Shown piece by piece: positions 1 through 9,125 of a stretch of 64,000 nucleotides of DNA. Numbering within the stretch: the stretch's first letter is position 1; the number at the start of each line of letters is the position of its first letter. Source of the stretch: Bacteroidota bacterium (GTDB taxonomy: Bacteria; Bacteroidota; Ignavibacteria; UBA10030); the NCBI GenBank assembly GCA_021813905.1, contig JAKAJH010000010.1:1-64000 (forward strand), given 5' to 3'. Under the pieces are notes generated by a model. That model ran no database searches. It had not been told where the DNA came from and was given only the letters and a program-made list of their open reading frames with translations. A program made the translations under genes and the position numbers.

Positions 1-568
1 CCGATCTCTGACGGTCGCCGACCATATCCTCCACGTCCTTCACCACTTCACGGGACACGTTAGCCAGGAGCGCGAAGACGCCCGGCATCACTCCCCAGGC
101 GGCATTCCCCACCACACCGCCGCCGAAGACGAACGCCATCCCGGTCATGAATCCCACCACCAAGTTCCCCGTGAGCGGCGTACCCTTCAGCCGCGCGCTG
201 TAGAGATACAGGAGTACGATCGCGCCAACCACGATGCCGCACGAAAGCGCGTTGATGAACGCACTCAGCAGAACCGCGGCGGCTGACACCACCGTCCAGA
301 ATCCCCGCGCCTGCGCCACTGTGAGCGCACCGCAGGGGATGGCCCGGTCAGGGCGGTTGATGCGATCGATCTCGACATCGAAGGCATCGTTGATCGCGTT
401 CGCGCCCGCGGCGACCAGAGCGCCCGACACCGCGCCGAGAAGCATCGGCAGCCACTCCTGAGGCCCGCCGCCGGAGAGCACCGAGGCGAGCGGAATGGAG
501 ACGAACGTGATGGCCACGTTCACGGGCCGGCTCAGCGAAGCGTATGCGCCGATCTTTTCAGAATTCAT
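1..568 (-). CDS. UbiA-family prenyltransferase (DGGGP synthase-like), C-terminus cut by window edge
   Basis: Integral-membrane prenyltransferase; 189 residues are visible from ATG at 568 and the frame is open to the window edge. The first Asp-rich motif is at residues 60-73 (NDxxDxxxDxxNRP: N60, D61, D64, D68, N71-R72-P73) and the second at 178-185 (DVEDMVGD). Both bind the Mg-diphosphate of the prenyl donor. Between them are several hydrophobic segments. The pattern fits the geranylgeranylglycerol-phosphate geranylgeranyltransferase branch of UbiA, but menaquinone or other prenyl transfer cannot be excluded. The start overlaps the upstream barrel gene by 11 bases, so it is probably translationally coupled at the end of a long operon. 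Confidence 0.8.
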   Translation of the reverse strand, partial: MNSEKIGAYASLSRPVNVAITFVSIPLASVLSGGGPQEWLPMLLGAVSGALVAAGANAINDAFDVEIDRINRPDRAIPCGALTVAQARGFWTVVSAAAVLLSAFINALSCGIVVGAIVLLYLYSARLKGTPLTGNLVVGFMTGMAFVFGGGVVGNAAWGVMPGVFALLANVSREVVKDVEDMVGDRQRS

Positions 569-2336
569 TGATAAGCTGCAGATGGAGTTTTGCGGTGCTG
601 AACGTGTCCCCCTGACCGAATCCGATGTTGACGCCGATCAGTCCGACGGCAGAGTCGAGCCGCACGCCGGCGCCGTATCCCGCCCGCGTCAGATCCGGTG
701 TTCCCGCTCCTGACGGCAGACCCGGAGCGCGCCCGATCAGCCCCAGATCCAGAAATCCGTAGAAGTACGACCGCGGACCGGTCAGGAAGCGATATTCAAA
801 ATTCGCCCACGCGATGCGGGGTGATGTGAATTGCGCTTCCCGGTAGCCGCGGAGGGTTCGCGCACCGCCGAGGCGAAACAGATCGCTGGCATCAAGCTGC
901 GATGATTCGACATCGCGCCCGTGCATTTCCGCCGCAAGCACCTGATGCGCGGCAACGCGCACGTAGACGGAAATATCCACACTCACGCGCCGGATGCTCG
1001 TCTGCACCGTTGCCGACTTCTGGCCGGTCTGGTACTCGGTGGTGTAGAGCACCCCCGACGACGGAGAGAGCACATCATCACGCGTATCGTACCGCACCGA
1101 CGCGCCGATCGCACTGGTCGAAGCGTCGTGCATCACGGAGCGTCCGTATCCTTCGGTGGGATAGACATCCGTCCGGGTATAAGTGGCTCCGAGTGACAAT
1201 TCGTCGGACACGACCGCGTCCATGCCGACATCATAGCGGAACTGGACGAATGTCGAGTCCTGCTTGCGCTGGAAGAATCCGACCTGCGCATTCAGCGGGA
1301 GTGAGAATACCCACGGCTCGCGGTACTGCAGCGACACTTCCTGCGTCTGCTCGCTTTCACGGTACCATCGGGCGCCCAACCGGCGCGCAGTGCCGAACAG
1401 ATTACGGAATTGCAGGTCCACCAAGCCGACGACCGATCCCGATGCTCCCGGACGGGGAGCCGGCGAGTAGCCGACGATCCCGTCAAACGAATTGTATGAT
1501 CCTTCCGTCACACGAATAAGCACACCGGCGCGCTCGCGGTCGTCGAGCGTCAGCCGCGGCTCATCCACGCTCGCGAAGAGCCCCAGGTGGTTCAGCCGGC
1601 GACGGACCCGGTCCGGCAGTTCCGCGTCGAACACATCTCCGGCATGGATGCGCGACTCGCGTACGATCACATCGGCCCGCGTTTTCGTATTTCCTTCCAC
1701 CCGAATGTCCCGGATCGTCACCCGACCGCCTTCGGTGATACCGATGCCAATATCGGTCAGCACCACGCCGCCCGAATCGACGGTGCGAAAGTCGCTCACC
1801 TCGGCGTTGGCCAGCGCATACCCGCGCCTCGCGTACAGGTCCAGAATCGACCGGAGATCGGCGCGCAGCGTCGCCGGAAGGAATCTTTCCCCCTCCCGAA
1901 GCTCCATCGTCGCACGAAGTTCACCGGCGGAGAGCACCGTATCGCCGCTGAATCGGATCGACCGCACCACGAGGGGCGATCCTTCATGGACGAAGACGGT
2001 CACATCCATATTCCCCGCCTCCGGCTGCAGCCGCACGGAGTCGATCGCCGCAGCCGCAAATCCTTCCAACTGATACGCCGCCACCATCGCATCCAGGCCG
2101 CCGGTGAGCGCCGACGAGTCGAACGGCATGCCGCGATGCCAGCCGCTCAGGTCAAGCAATCGGCTGTCTGAGAATTCATGCGCACCGTCGAACACCACCG
2201 ACCGGAGGCGGAGTGTGTCCGGTCCCGACGCCAGTGCCGGTGCCGCGGCCAAAAGGAAAAAGCCAGTCCAGCGTCGCGCCGAACTGGCCCACGTCCCCGA
2301 TCGCGGCCGTGCGCGAATTACCGGATCCTTCCCCAT
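558..2336 (-). CDS. BamA/TamA-family (Omp85) outer-membrane protein
   Basis: Predicted 592-residue Omp85-type outer-membrane protein. Residues 1-37 look like a signal peptide (hydrophobic stretch ending in ALAS). The N-terminal half to about residue 290 has POTRA-like alternation, with phrases such as IRDIRVEGNTKTRADVI that are typical of POTRA strands. The C-terminal half is a beta-barrel with alternating aromatic residues and ends in Phe, the usual signal for barrel insertion. It is shorter than classical BamA (about 800 residues), so it has fewer POTRA repeats and may be a TamA-like paralogue or a patatin/lipid-export-type Omp85. It overlaps the GWxTD gene by 19 bases. Confidence 0.8.
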   Translation of the reverse strand: MGKDPVIRARPRSGTWASSARRWTGFFLLAAAPALASGPDTLRLRSVVFDGAHEFSDSRLLDLSGWHRGMPFDSSALTGGLDAMVAAYQLEGFAAAAIDSVRLQPEAGNMDVTVFVHEGSPLVVRSIRFSGDTVLSAGELRATMELREGERFLPATLRADLRSILDLYARRGYALANAEVSDFRTVDSGGVVLTDIGIGITEGGRVTIRDIRVEGNTKTRADVIVRESRIHAGDVFDAELPDRVRRRLNHLGLFASVDEPRLTLDDRERAGVLIRVTEGSYNSFDGIVGYSPAPRPGASGSVVGLVDLQFRNLFGTARRLGARWYRESEQTQEVSLQYREPWVFSLPLNAQVGFFQRKQDSTFVQFRYDVGMDAVVSDELSLGATYTRTDVYPTEGYGRSVMHDASTSAIGASVRYDTRDDVLSPSSGVLYTTEYQTGQKSATVQTSIRRVSVDISVYVRVAAHQVLAAEMHGRDVESSQLDASDLFRLGGARTLRGYREAQFTSPRIAWANFEYRFLTGPRSYFYGFLDLGLIGRAPGLPSGAGTPDLTRAGYGAGVRLDSAVGLIGVNIGFGQGDTFSTAKLHLQLINEF

Positions 2337-3610
2337 AAGTCCGTCGTGGGATACTGCAGACGGTAGTCGCCGAATCCCGATTCGTCCACGAAGACGAATT
2401 CGCGGTTCAGCTGATAGTAGTACCAGATCTCATACGGCCGCGTACTCAGCTCGAACGGATGGCGTTCGACGTTTTCCGGCGCGCCGAAGCGGATGTAGAT
2501 CATCCCCATATCCGTCTTCCAGCCTTCCATGTAGTGGCTGAAATTCTTGTTGGCATACGCAACGCGGGCGTAATACTCTTCCATCAGCTCGTTGCGCGGC
2601 GTCGACGGATCGGGATCGCGCTTCGACCAGAATTCCATGAACCGTTTGCGTTTCTCGGCCGGGTCTTTCGCTTCCTCGATGTAGTCCAGCTCCGATCCTT
2701 TGGCGACGTACCGCAACTGCGCGATCGCTTTGTCGAGATTCGTGATAGTGGGGGGAAGATCAAACCACGTGATCGAGAATGGTCGGACGCTTCGCGCCAG
2801 CACCCGGGCCGAATCCGCCGGATCGGCGGGGAGCACGTCCAGCGCCACGACGTAGCTCCCGGCCGGCAGCGAGTCGATGGGTACCGTCCAGAATACCTGG
2901 GTCGTCGGTCCGGCGAGCACCTGGACGCGGGCTTCGCTTCTCACGTCTTCTTTCTTCGCATCCATGACCCGCACGAGCAACCGGACGCTGTCCACGGGCG
3001 CGCGGCGGTACACCTCGCCGTAGAAGGAGAAGTCGGGCGTCTTCTCTTCAAACATCCCGGCGGTATTGGGAATGATCGTCCGCTGCCGGCCCTCTGTTGT
3101 GATCCGGTTCGCCAGGAGCAGATCGCTGACGCTGATCGAATCGCGCTGGAAGTCAGGCACGTGGACGGTGCGATTGACCTGCACGTTCTTCTTCGAATCC
3201 CGATCGGTAATCTGGAGGACAAAGCGGTATGTCCCCGGCAGCACCGTCGTCGAGAGCTGGCGCAGCGCCGACCGGTGGTCAGAGACGGTCTGAGCAAATT
3301 CCTTGACCTGCAACTCCACGGTCTGATTCTGGTGCCACACCTGCTCGCCGTTCTCGGTTTGCAGCTCCGCCGCGACTTCGATGTCGCCCCGATACATGTC
3401 GTCCTGCTGAACGAACGAGATCTCCGTGTACGGTACCTGAAGGTAAATGTCAAGGCGGGAGCGGCCCAGCTGGTCGGACGCGAACGCAACAGTCTGGACG
3501 AACAGCGACGCCCGCGAGTCCGACTGCGCACCGAATTCGGGCTGGGCGGACAGCCGACCGACCGCCGCAACGCCGAGCATCATTGCCGTGAAAAGGATGG
3601 ATCGTCTCAT
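2318..3610 (-). CDS. GWxTD domain-containing secreted protein
   Basis: Predicted exported protein of 430 residues. The start at 3610 is preceded by a strong Shine-Dalgarno (GGGGGA about 7 bases upstream), and residues 1-22 form a signal peptide ending LSAQ. The body has beta-rich repeats. The C-terminal GWxTD domain carries the literal motif GWKTD at about residues 363-367, followed by the RFGxPE and EIWYY signatures of the family. The molecular role of GWxTD proteins is not established. Adjacency and overlap with an Omp85 barrel gene suggest envelope function. A longer in-frame extension upstream of 3610 lacks a signal peptide and is rejected. Confidence 0.85.
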   Translation of the reverse strand: MRRSILFTAMMLGVAAVGRLSAQPEFGAQSDSRASLFVQTVAFASDQLGRSRLDIYLQVPYTEISFVQQDDMYRGDIEVAAELQTENGEQVWHQNQTVELQVKEFAQTVSDHRSALRQLSTTVLPGTYRFVLQITDRDSKKNVQVNRTVHVPDFQRDSISVSDLLLANRITTEGRQRTIIPNTAGMFEEKTPDFSFYGEVYRRAPVDSVRLLVRVMDAKKEDVRSEARVQVLAGPTTQVFWTVPIDSLPAGSYVVALDVLPADPADSARVLARSVRPFSITWFDLPPTITNLDKAIAQLRYVAKGSELDYIEEAKDPAEKRKRFMEFWSKRDPDPSTPRNELMEEYYARVAYANKNFSHYMEGWKTDMGMIYIRFGAPENVERHPFELSTRPYEIWYYYQLNREFVFVDESGFGDYRLQYPTTDLWGRIR

Positions 3611-3630
3611 CGTACATCCCCCTGCCAATG

Positions 3631-4923
3631 TCATACTCGTTCGCCGAACAGATCGTATTCGACCGCATCCGTGATGCGCACCGGAACAAAGCTTCCCGCC
3701 GGCGTCCGACCGTCGTCCGGCAGGGATACTTCCTGATCGATCTCCGGGGCGTCCCATTCCGTCCGGCCCACCAGCTGTCCATCCTCCGCACGGTCGATCA
3801 GCACCCGCTGAACGCTACCGACAAGCGACCGGTTCCGTTCTTCCGAGATCCGCTGCTGGATTTCCATGATCGCCGCCTGCCGCTCTTCTTTGACGCTCTG
3901 CGGGACCGGATCGCCGAGAAGCGCCGCCGTCGTTCCCTCCTCGTGCGAGTACGGGAACACGCCGAGACGGTGAAATTTCGTCTCCTCCACGAAATCGCAC
4001 AACGCGCGAAAATCGTCCTCCGTCTCGTTCGGATACCCGACGATCAGCGTCGTGCGGAGGGCGATGCCGGGAACACGCTCACGGATGTGCGTCAGGAGCT
4101 CACGCGTAGCCCGCGACGAAATCCCCCGACGCATTGACCGGAGAACCGGGTCCGCAATATGCTGCACCGGAATATCCAGATACCGCGCCAGCTTCGGGAA
4201 CGCCGCGAACGCATCAAGCACATCCTCCGGGAATTGCGCCGGATACGCATACATCAGCCGGATCCATTCGACGCCCGGCAGCTCCTGAAGCCGCCCGAGA
4301 AGCGCCGCCAGATGCTGCGTGCCGCTCCGATCCATGCCATATGCCGTCGTATCCTGGCCGATGACGATCAGTTCCCTGACGCCCCGCGCCGCGAGCAGCG
4401 ACGCTTCGTGCAGGACATCCTGTTCCGGACGCGACGCATGGCGCCCCCGCATGAGCGGAATGGCACAGAACGAGCACGGATGATCGCACCCTTCGGAGAT
4501 CTTCACATACGCAAAATGGGAGGGGGTGGTCAGCCGGCGTTCGCCCAACAGCTCCCGCCGATAGTCCACGCCGAGCGATGAGAGCACTTCGGGGATCTTG
4601 TTGGCGCCGATGTACGCGTCGACGTCCGGGATCTCTTTCACCAGTTCTTCCCGAAACCGCTCGCTGAGGCAGCCCATCACCACGATGTGCGCGATCTCTC
4701 CCCGCTTCTTCTTCTCAACCGCTTCGACGATCGCGTCGATCGATTCCTGTTTTGCCGCTTCGATGAAGCCGCAGGTGTTGATGACGATCGTCTCCGCCTC
4801 GTCCGGCTCGACCAGTTTCACGCGCCCCGCGGCCAGCTGGGCCATCAGCGCCTCGCTGTCCACCACATTCTTCGAACACCCCAGCGTGACGACGCTGATC
4901 TTCCGGGCCTCTGCCACCGACAT
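3631..4923 (-). CDS. rimO: Ribosomal protein uS12 methylthiotransferase RimO
   Basis: Radical-SAM methylthiotransferase of 430 residues that modifies Asp of ribosomal protein S12. N-terminal UPF0004 domain cysteines are C16, C51 and C85 (TLGCSKN, NTCGF, MGCLSERF), which hold the auxiliary 4Fe-4S cluster. The radical-SAM CxxxCxxC is C146, C150, C153 in CDHPCSFCAIPLMRG, the version typical of RimO rather than MiaB. The last 65 residues fit a TRAM domain. Shine-Dalgarno GGAGGGG lies directly before ATG. It sits in the long envelope/lipid operon between cdsA and the GWxTD gene; only 15 bases separate it from cdsA. Confidence 0.95.
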   Translation of the reverse strand: MSVAEARKISVVTLGCSKNVVDSEALMAQLAAGRVKLVEPDEAETIVINTCGFIEAAKQESIDAIVEAVEKKKRGEIAHIVVMGCLSERFREELVKEIPDVDAYIGANKIPEVLSSLGVDYRRELLGERRLTTPSHFAYVKISEGCDHPCSFCAIPLMRGRHASRPEQDVLHEASLLAARGVRELIVIGQDTTAYGMDRSGTQHLAALLGRLQELPGVEWIRLMYAYPAQFPEDVLDAFAAFPKLARYLDIPVQHIADPVLRSMRRGISSRATRELLTHIRERVPGIALRTTLIVGYPNETEDDFRALCDFVEETKFHRLGVFPYSHEEGTTAALLGDPVPQSVKEERQAAIMEIQQRISEERNRSLVGSVQRVLIDRAEDGQLVGRTEWDAPEIDQEVSLPDDGRTPAGSFVPVRITDAVEYDLFGERV

Positions 4924-4938
4924 CCCCTCCTCACACGA

Positions 4939-5889
4939 TCAGGAAAGCACAATAAAATCAACGTAAAGATACACAATCGGGGCCAGATACACCAGGCTGT
5001 CGAACCGGTCGTAGATGCCGCCGTGGCCGGGCAGGAGCGAGGACGAATCCTTCACGCCGGCATCGCGCTTGAACCGCGACTCCACGAGGTCGCCGATCTG
5101 GCCGAAGATGCCGATCAGCACGCCGATTACGACCGCATGACGCATCGCCAGATAGTCGAGCGCCAGCAGTTTCACGACGATCATCGTCGCAACCGCGAAC
5201 ACGAATCCGAACACCGCCCCTTCCCACGATTTCTTGGGGCTGACGCGCTCGAAGAGCCGGTGCCGGCCGAACGCCAGTCCGCCGAAGTAGGCCGCCGTGT
5301 CGCACATCCAGATCGAGGCGAAGAGCCCGATCACGGTCCATCCGCCCCAACGGTCGATCTGCACGAGCTGCGCATCCGTCGCGATTCCGTTCGGAAAGAA
5401 TTTGTACGCCGGAAAACCGTACGGGAAGAGCTCGCGCAGCGAGATGAGCGTGCCGAAGGCGAGGCCCACGGCCAGGACGCCCAGCACCGTCGCACCCGCG
5501 TTGATCAGCGGCGAGCCTTTGGAGCGGAACAACTCCACCAGGAGGACAATCGCGACGAGAACGAGCAGAAGGACGAGAATGAACTGGTTCTGCGAGAACA
5601 TCGAAAGGCGCACACCCATCCGCTCGAACGCGGTGTAGACCTCCACCTGCACACGTTCATAAATGAACGCCGCGTTCAGCAGAACGCCGGATCCGATGCC
5701 GATCACCGCCAGCGGAGCGGCCCCTTTGGCGCGCGTGAGTCCGTAGAACTCGTGCAGGGCCAGCGCGGAGATGGCCGCGACCAGAGCGAAGAAGTAGTAG
5801 CCGCCCTGGAGAGTGAGCCACAGGATCGCGGGAATGGCCACGACGGCCACCAGCACGCGGGGGATCAGCTGTTCAAATCGTCCGCTCAT
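4939..5889 (-). CDS. cdsA: Phosphatidate cytidylyltransferase
   Basis: Makes CDP-diacylglycerol from phosphatidate and CTP, the branch point of phospholipid synthesis. The 316-residue protein has many hydrophobic helices. The C-terminal signature is clear: SPKKSWEGAVFG followed by GDLVESRFKRDAGVKDSS, LLPGHGGIYDRFDS and VYLAPIVY. The start ATG shares one base with the stop of the upstream zinc-ribbon gene (TGATG), so expression is probably coupled. In organisms with archaeal-type lipids a related enzyme (CarS) acts on unsaturated ether lipids, but this sequence looks like bacterial CdsA. Confidence 0.93.
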   Translation of the reverse strand: MSGRFEQLIPRVLVAVVAIPAILWLTLQGGYYFFALVAAISALALHEFYGLTRAKGAAPLAVIGIGSGVLLNAAFIYERVQVEVYTAFERMGVRLSMFSQNQFILVLLLVLVAIVLLVELFRSKGSPLINAGATVLGVLAVGLAFGTLISLRELFPYGFPAYKFFPNGIATDAQLVQIDRWGGWTVIGLFASIWMCDTAAYFGGLAFGRHRLFERVSPKKSWEGAVFGFVFAVATMIVVKLLALDYLAMRHAVVIGVLIGIFGQIGDLVESRFKRDAGVKDSSSLLPGHGGIYDRFDSLVYLAPIVYLYVDFIVLS

Positions 5890-6389
5890 CAGTGTCCTTT
5901 CTTCGATGCGTGCTCCGGCAGCGAAGTCCCGTTGTTCATCCGGATCTCCAGCCGGTCCAGCAGCGCTGTTGCGGCCGCGAGATGTTCGGCGTGGACGTAC
6001 ACCCGAACGCGCGATCGCTCGTCCAGTCCCGTCCGCGCGGCAAATGCCTTGTGATCGAACGCCTGCGCCGGGATGCCGTTCAGGGAAAGATTCCGCACCA
6101 GCAGATCGGCCGCGAACGGATCAGCCACTTCCTCCACCACGCGCCACTGCGCATGGACCGTGTCATGATCGGGACGATCGCAGACGGTCGCCCCCTGCAC
6201 TGCGTGCGCGCACCGTCCGCACACCGGCCGACCGCAAACAACGCACACGGCCGCTGCGGCGGTATCCGGGTGATGCTCGCACGGGATGTGGACCTCCGGA
6301 CGACTGAGGCGACCGCAGACGGGACAGAACACATCATCGGGCGCGAGCGCCGCACGGCACGCATCACACGATCGGATGCCCGTCGTCAT
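5889..6389 (-). CDS. Zinc-ribbon / B-box-like protein with DUF2007 domain
   Basis: Small cytoplasmic protein of 166 residues. The N-terminus has a CxxC...CPVC zinc ribbon, followed by a second Cys/His-rich block (CEHHPD, CVVCGRPVCGRCAH) resembling a B-box zinc finger. The C-terminal part (roughly residues 85-150) matches the DUF2007 putative signal-transducing fold: EVADPFAADLLVRNLSLNGI, then a short strand-helix ending in ATALLDRL. No catalytic residues are evident. It is locked between the CPBP protease (ATGA overlap) and cdsA (TGATG overlap). Function unknown; a regulatory or adaptor role is only a guess. Confidence 0.7.
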   Translation of the reverse strand: MTTGIRSCDACRAALAPDDVFCPVCGRLSRPEVHIPCEHHPDTAAAAVCVVCGRPVCGRCAHAVQGATVCDRPDHDTVHAQWRVVEEVADPFAADLLVRNLSLNGIPAQAFDHKAFAARTGLDERSRVRVYVHAEHLAAATALLDRLEIRMNNGTSLPEHASKKGH

Positions 6390-7318
6390 TGCGGCACCGC
6401 CCGCGCCGTCTGCTCCGTCGCGCGCCAGTAGGCGATCAAGAACGCAACGAAGAGCACCGCGAAGATGACCGCCTGGAACGCCATGCTGCGGATCGAAAGC
6501 GCTGAGGCCGGCGGTGACGCATCGGTATCCATGCCAAGATACACGGCCATGACCGCCATCGCGTTGTTCAGAAAATGTCCGAGGATCGGCAAGGACATGG
6601 TCCTCGACCGGTAGCGAAGCAGTCCGAAGAACACGCCGAGCCCCATCAGCGGGATCAATTCCATCGGATTGAGATGGTACAGCCCGAAGATCATTCCGGC
6701 GAACACCGCCGCCACCGTGCCGCTCATGACGCGCTCGAACGACCGCTGGATGAGACCACGGAACAGGAATTCTTCCACCACCGCCGGTACCGCCGCGACC
6801 ACCAGCAGGACAAACAGCAGTTCGGGGATCGATTGGGCGGTGACGAGCGTCTTCACGAGACCTTCGAGCAGTTCCTTCAACGGACCGAATGTGTCGCGTA
6901 TGACCGGCGGCATCGGCAGCAGATCCTGGAAGAAGAGATAGACATCCATCAGCCGCTGGAGAGAGAAAAGCGCAAGAAGCGCGTAGCCCAGTTCCGGGAT
7001 GGACGGCGCCCGGATCGGAAAGACCGTGCGAAGGGACGACGACAGCAACCGTGCGGCCCCGAGCGTGGGAAGCAGCATCAGAACGATCTGTCCGCCCATC
7101 GTCAGGAACCGCTGGAGCACGACGTTCTCCCGCGTAACCACTCCGCCGCCGAGCACATAGGCCAGGACGCCGCCGCCGATCTGGTACAGAACGAAGACGA
7201 CGATGAGGACGGCAAAGCCGAACAGCATTGGATTGATCCGGTGCCGCTCCACGAATGACGGAAGGGTCGCGTCGACAGCAGGCTGCGGCGGAGGCGGCAG
7301 AAATTCCGGCGTGGTCAT
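6386..7318 (-). CDS. CPBP-family intramembrane metalloprotease
   Basis: Type II CAAX-prenyl-protease/bacteriocin-processing (Abi) family membrane protease, 310 residues with about eight hydrophobic segments. Family motifs are present in order: EEFLFRG (motif 1, Glu pair and Arg), FGLYHLNP (motif 2, His) and GHFLNNAMAV (motif 3, His-x3-Asn). These residues form the active-site cluster facing the membrane. Start and stop both overlap neighbours by four bases (ATGA), so it belongs to the long minus-strand operon. Substrate unknown. Confidence 0.85.
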   Translation of the reverse strand: MTTPEFLPPPPQPAVDATLPSFVERHRINPMLFGFAVLIVVFVLYQIGGGVLAYVLGGGVVTRENVVLQRFLTMGGQIVLMLLPTLGAARLLSSSLRTVFPIRAPSIPELGYALLALFSLQRLMDVYLFFQDLLPMPPVIRDTFGPLKELLEGLVKTLVTAQSIPELLFVLLVVAAVPAVVEEFLFRGLIQRSFERVMSGTVAAVFAGMIFGLYHLNPMELIPLMGLGVFFGLLRYRSRTMSLPILGHFLNNAMAVMAVYLGMDTDASPPASALSIRSMAFQAVIFAVLFVAFLIAYWRATEQTARAVPQ

Positions 7319-8283
7319 CGGGAGGGAAGCTTTGCCTTGACCATGGCCGCCAACAGCGGGATCATGATCTCATGGTGGCCCGTGAAATTGTAGCCGCGTC
7401 CGTACTTCTGGGTCGGGCGCTCGACGACGTTCATTTGCGGCCGATACTGGCGGACCATGTCAAAATTCGCCGTGGAAAAGCCCTTGGCCTTGTAGCCGAG
7501 GTTGCGCGCCACGGTCAGGGCCTTCAGGAACACTTCGGGCATCACAACCGCCGAACCGACGTTCAGCACCACACCGCCGTTGGTCAGTCCTTCGATCGAA
7601 TGCACCAGCACGCGAAAATCGCGAAAGCTCATCTCGCCCGTCGCGGCTCCGTCCATCGTCGGCTGCTGGTGGATGATGTCCGTGCCGATGGCCGCGTGAA
7701 CCGTGACCGGGACCTTCAGCGTGCAGCAGGTGGCCAGAACGCTGACCCGCCGGTTGCGTCCCTTGCGGGTGAGGATCTTCCGGCCGAGCGTCTCCCCGTA
7801 GCCGGCATCCGTTTCACGCATCCCTTGGACAAGGGCGGTGTTGATGAATTCCCCCGTCTCCCGCGACATGCCGAACGTGCCGTCCATCAGATTGACCGCA
7901 ACATCCTCCGATGTATGACCCCACATGGCCGTTTCGACATCGTGGATCGAGGCGGCGCTGTTCATCGCCACATGCGTAATGACGCCGCGCTTGAGCAGGT
8001 CCACGAGGATCGGCGACAGTCCGACCTTGATCACGTGTGCGCCCATCAGGAGGATGACCGGCTTCTTCGCCCGCCGGGCGCGAACAATGTCATCGACGAG
8101 ATCGCGCAGCTCCTTCGCCATGAGGATCCGCGGCAGGGATTCGGCGAACTGGCGGAAACTTGTCCGCTTCCCGTCCACCACGCGGGCGAAATCCGCCGGC
8201 GTCACCTTGCTCTTGCGGCCGGCGATGGAGATGGTCTTCACCCGGTTGAGGCTCGCTTGTCGGAACATGGCCATGGCGGTCAC
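7315..8283 (-). CDS. Conserved protein resembling deoxyhypusine synthase
   Basis: Protein of about 320 residues with a Rossmann-like pattern and phrases reminiscent of deoxyhypusine synthase: VILLMGAHVIKVGLSPILVDL, a following region around IHDVETAMWG, and GETLGRKIL, where a lysine occupies roughly the place of the catalytic Lys. Bacteria lack eIF5A, so the true substrate must differ; related bacterial enzymes make homospermidine or are uncharacterised. The start is GTG at 8283 overlapping the upstream stop (GTGA), with ATG alternatives at 8274 and 8268. I am confident it is a real gene and only moderately confident of the family. Confidence 0.55.
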   Translation of the reverse strand: MTAMAMFRQASLNRVKTISIAGRKSKVTPADFARVVDGKRTSFRQFAESLPRILMAKELRDLVDDIVRARRAKKPVILLMGAHVIKVGLSPILVDLLKRGVITHVAMNSAASIHDVETAMWGHTSEDVAVNLMDGTFGMSRETGEFINTALVQGMRETDAGYGETLGRKILTRKGRNRRVSVLATCCTLKVPVTVHAAIGTDIIHQQPTMDGAATGEMSFRDFRVLVHSIEGLTNGGVVLNVGSAVVMPEVFLKALTVARNLGYKAKGFSTANFDMVRQYRPQMNVVERPTQKYGRGYNFTGHHEIMIPLLAAMVKAKLPSR

Positions 8284-9119
8284 TCCACTTTCGCGCGGAT
8301 CGGTCCGTTCACGCCCGAATACTCGCGCAGTTCGGCATCGATGGATCCCACAACGACCTTCGTGCTCACCTTCACGGGGATCTTCCGCTCATCGTCCGTC
8401 AGCCAGATCAGGATCCGTCCTTCGCTCTTGAACAAGCCACCTTCCTGGATCATCGGTTCGACGATGATGCAATTGAACCGGCCGGCGTCCACCTCCACCT
8501 GCTGGCGTCCGATGAACTTGACCGCGAGCGTGTAGGTCGAATCCTTGTAGAAGTTCTGCAGCCACACGCGTTCACCGGGACGCGCGCGTGAGAAGTCCAT
8601 CGTCCGCGTGAAGAAGAACGCGGAGACGATATCGTGCACATACGGGGGGATGGGATAGTGCTTGTCACTCGCCGTGGCGATGTGATTGCGCTGATCGAAC
8701 GCGGCGGAGAAATCGTACTTGTAATTTCCTTCCCGCACGCGTTGCGTGAATCGCCATGGGAACAATCCCTTCACATCCATCAGCGTCTCGTACCGGTCAT
8801 CCACATGATAGATCCACGAAAACGTGGGCGTTGACACGACGGTGAAGAGCAGCTGATAGCATTCGCGTCCGTTGTAGGTCTGGATCTCGGGGACGGAGAT
8901 CACCGCTTCGCCGGCGACGATGAAGCTGTACCCCACGTCGTACACGAGGCGCTCGCCGACCGTGAAAGCGGATTGGGGGATGGCGCGAAGCGAGTCAAGT
9001 GCAGGAGCAGGCTGGACGGCCGGGGCCGGGAGATTCTGCGCTTCGGCCTGCGGCGAAAGGACGATCCGGCTTGCAGCTGCCAGCGTCAGGGACACGATCA
9101 GCGTCTTCATTGTCGTCAT
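8280..9119 (-). CDS. DUF3108 domain-containing exported protein
   Basis: Exported protein of 279 residues (or 276 from the second ATG at 9110) with a signal peptide ending near QAEAQ. The mature part begins with the DUF3108 hallmark FTVGERLVYDVGYSF and continues as a beta-rich protein with WRFTQRVREGNYKYDF and ILIWLTDDERKIPVKV, both typical of the family. DUF3108 proteins are periplasmic or outer-membrane associated with no proven activity. It sits six bases after the heptosyltransferase and overlaps the next gene, in keeping with an envelope operon. Confidence 0.82.
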   Translation of the reverse strand: MTTMKTLIVSLTLAAASRIVLSPQAEAQNLPAPAVQPAPALDSLRAIPQSAFTVGERLVYDVGYSFIVAGEAVISVPEIQTYNGRECYQLLFTVVSTPTFSWIYHVDDRYETLMDVKGLFPWRFTQRVREGNYKYDFSAAFDQRNHIATASDKHYPIPPYVHDIVSAFFFTRTMDFSRARPGERVWLQNFYKDSTYTLAVKFIGRQQVEVDAGRFNCIIVEPMIQEGGLFKSEGRILIWLTDDERKIPVKVSTKVVVGSIDAELREYSGVNGPIRAKVE

Positions 9120-9125
9120 TGCGCG

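Noticed and set aside
4687-6054. 455-residue plus-strand open frame opposite rimO/cdsA
   Set aside because: His/Arg/Glu-rich shadow of conserved genes on the other strand.
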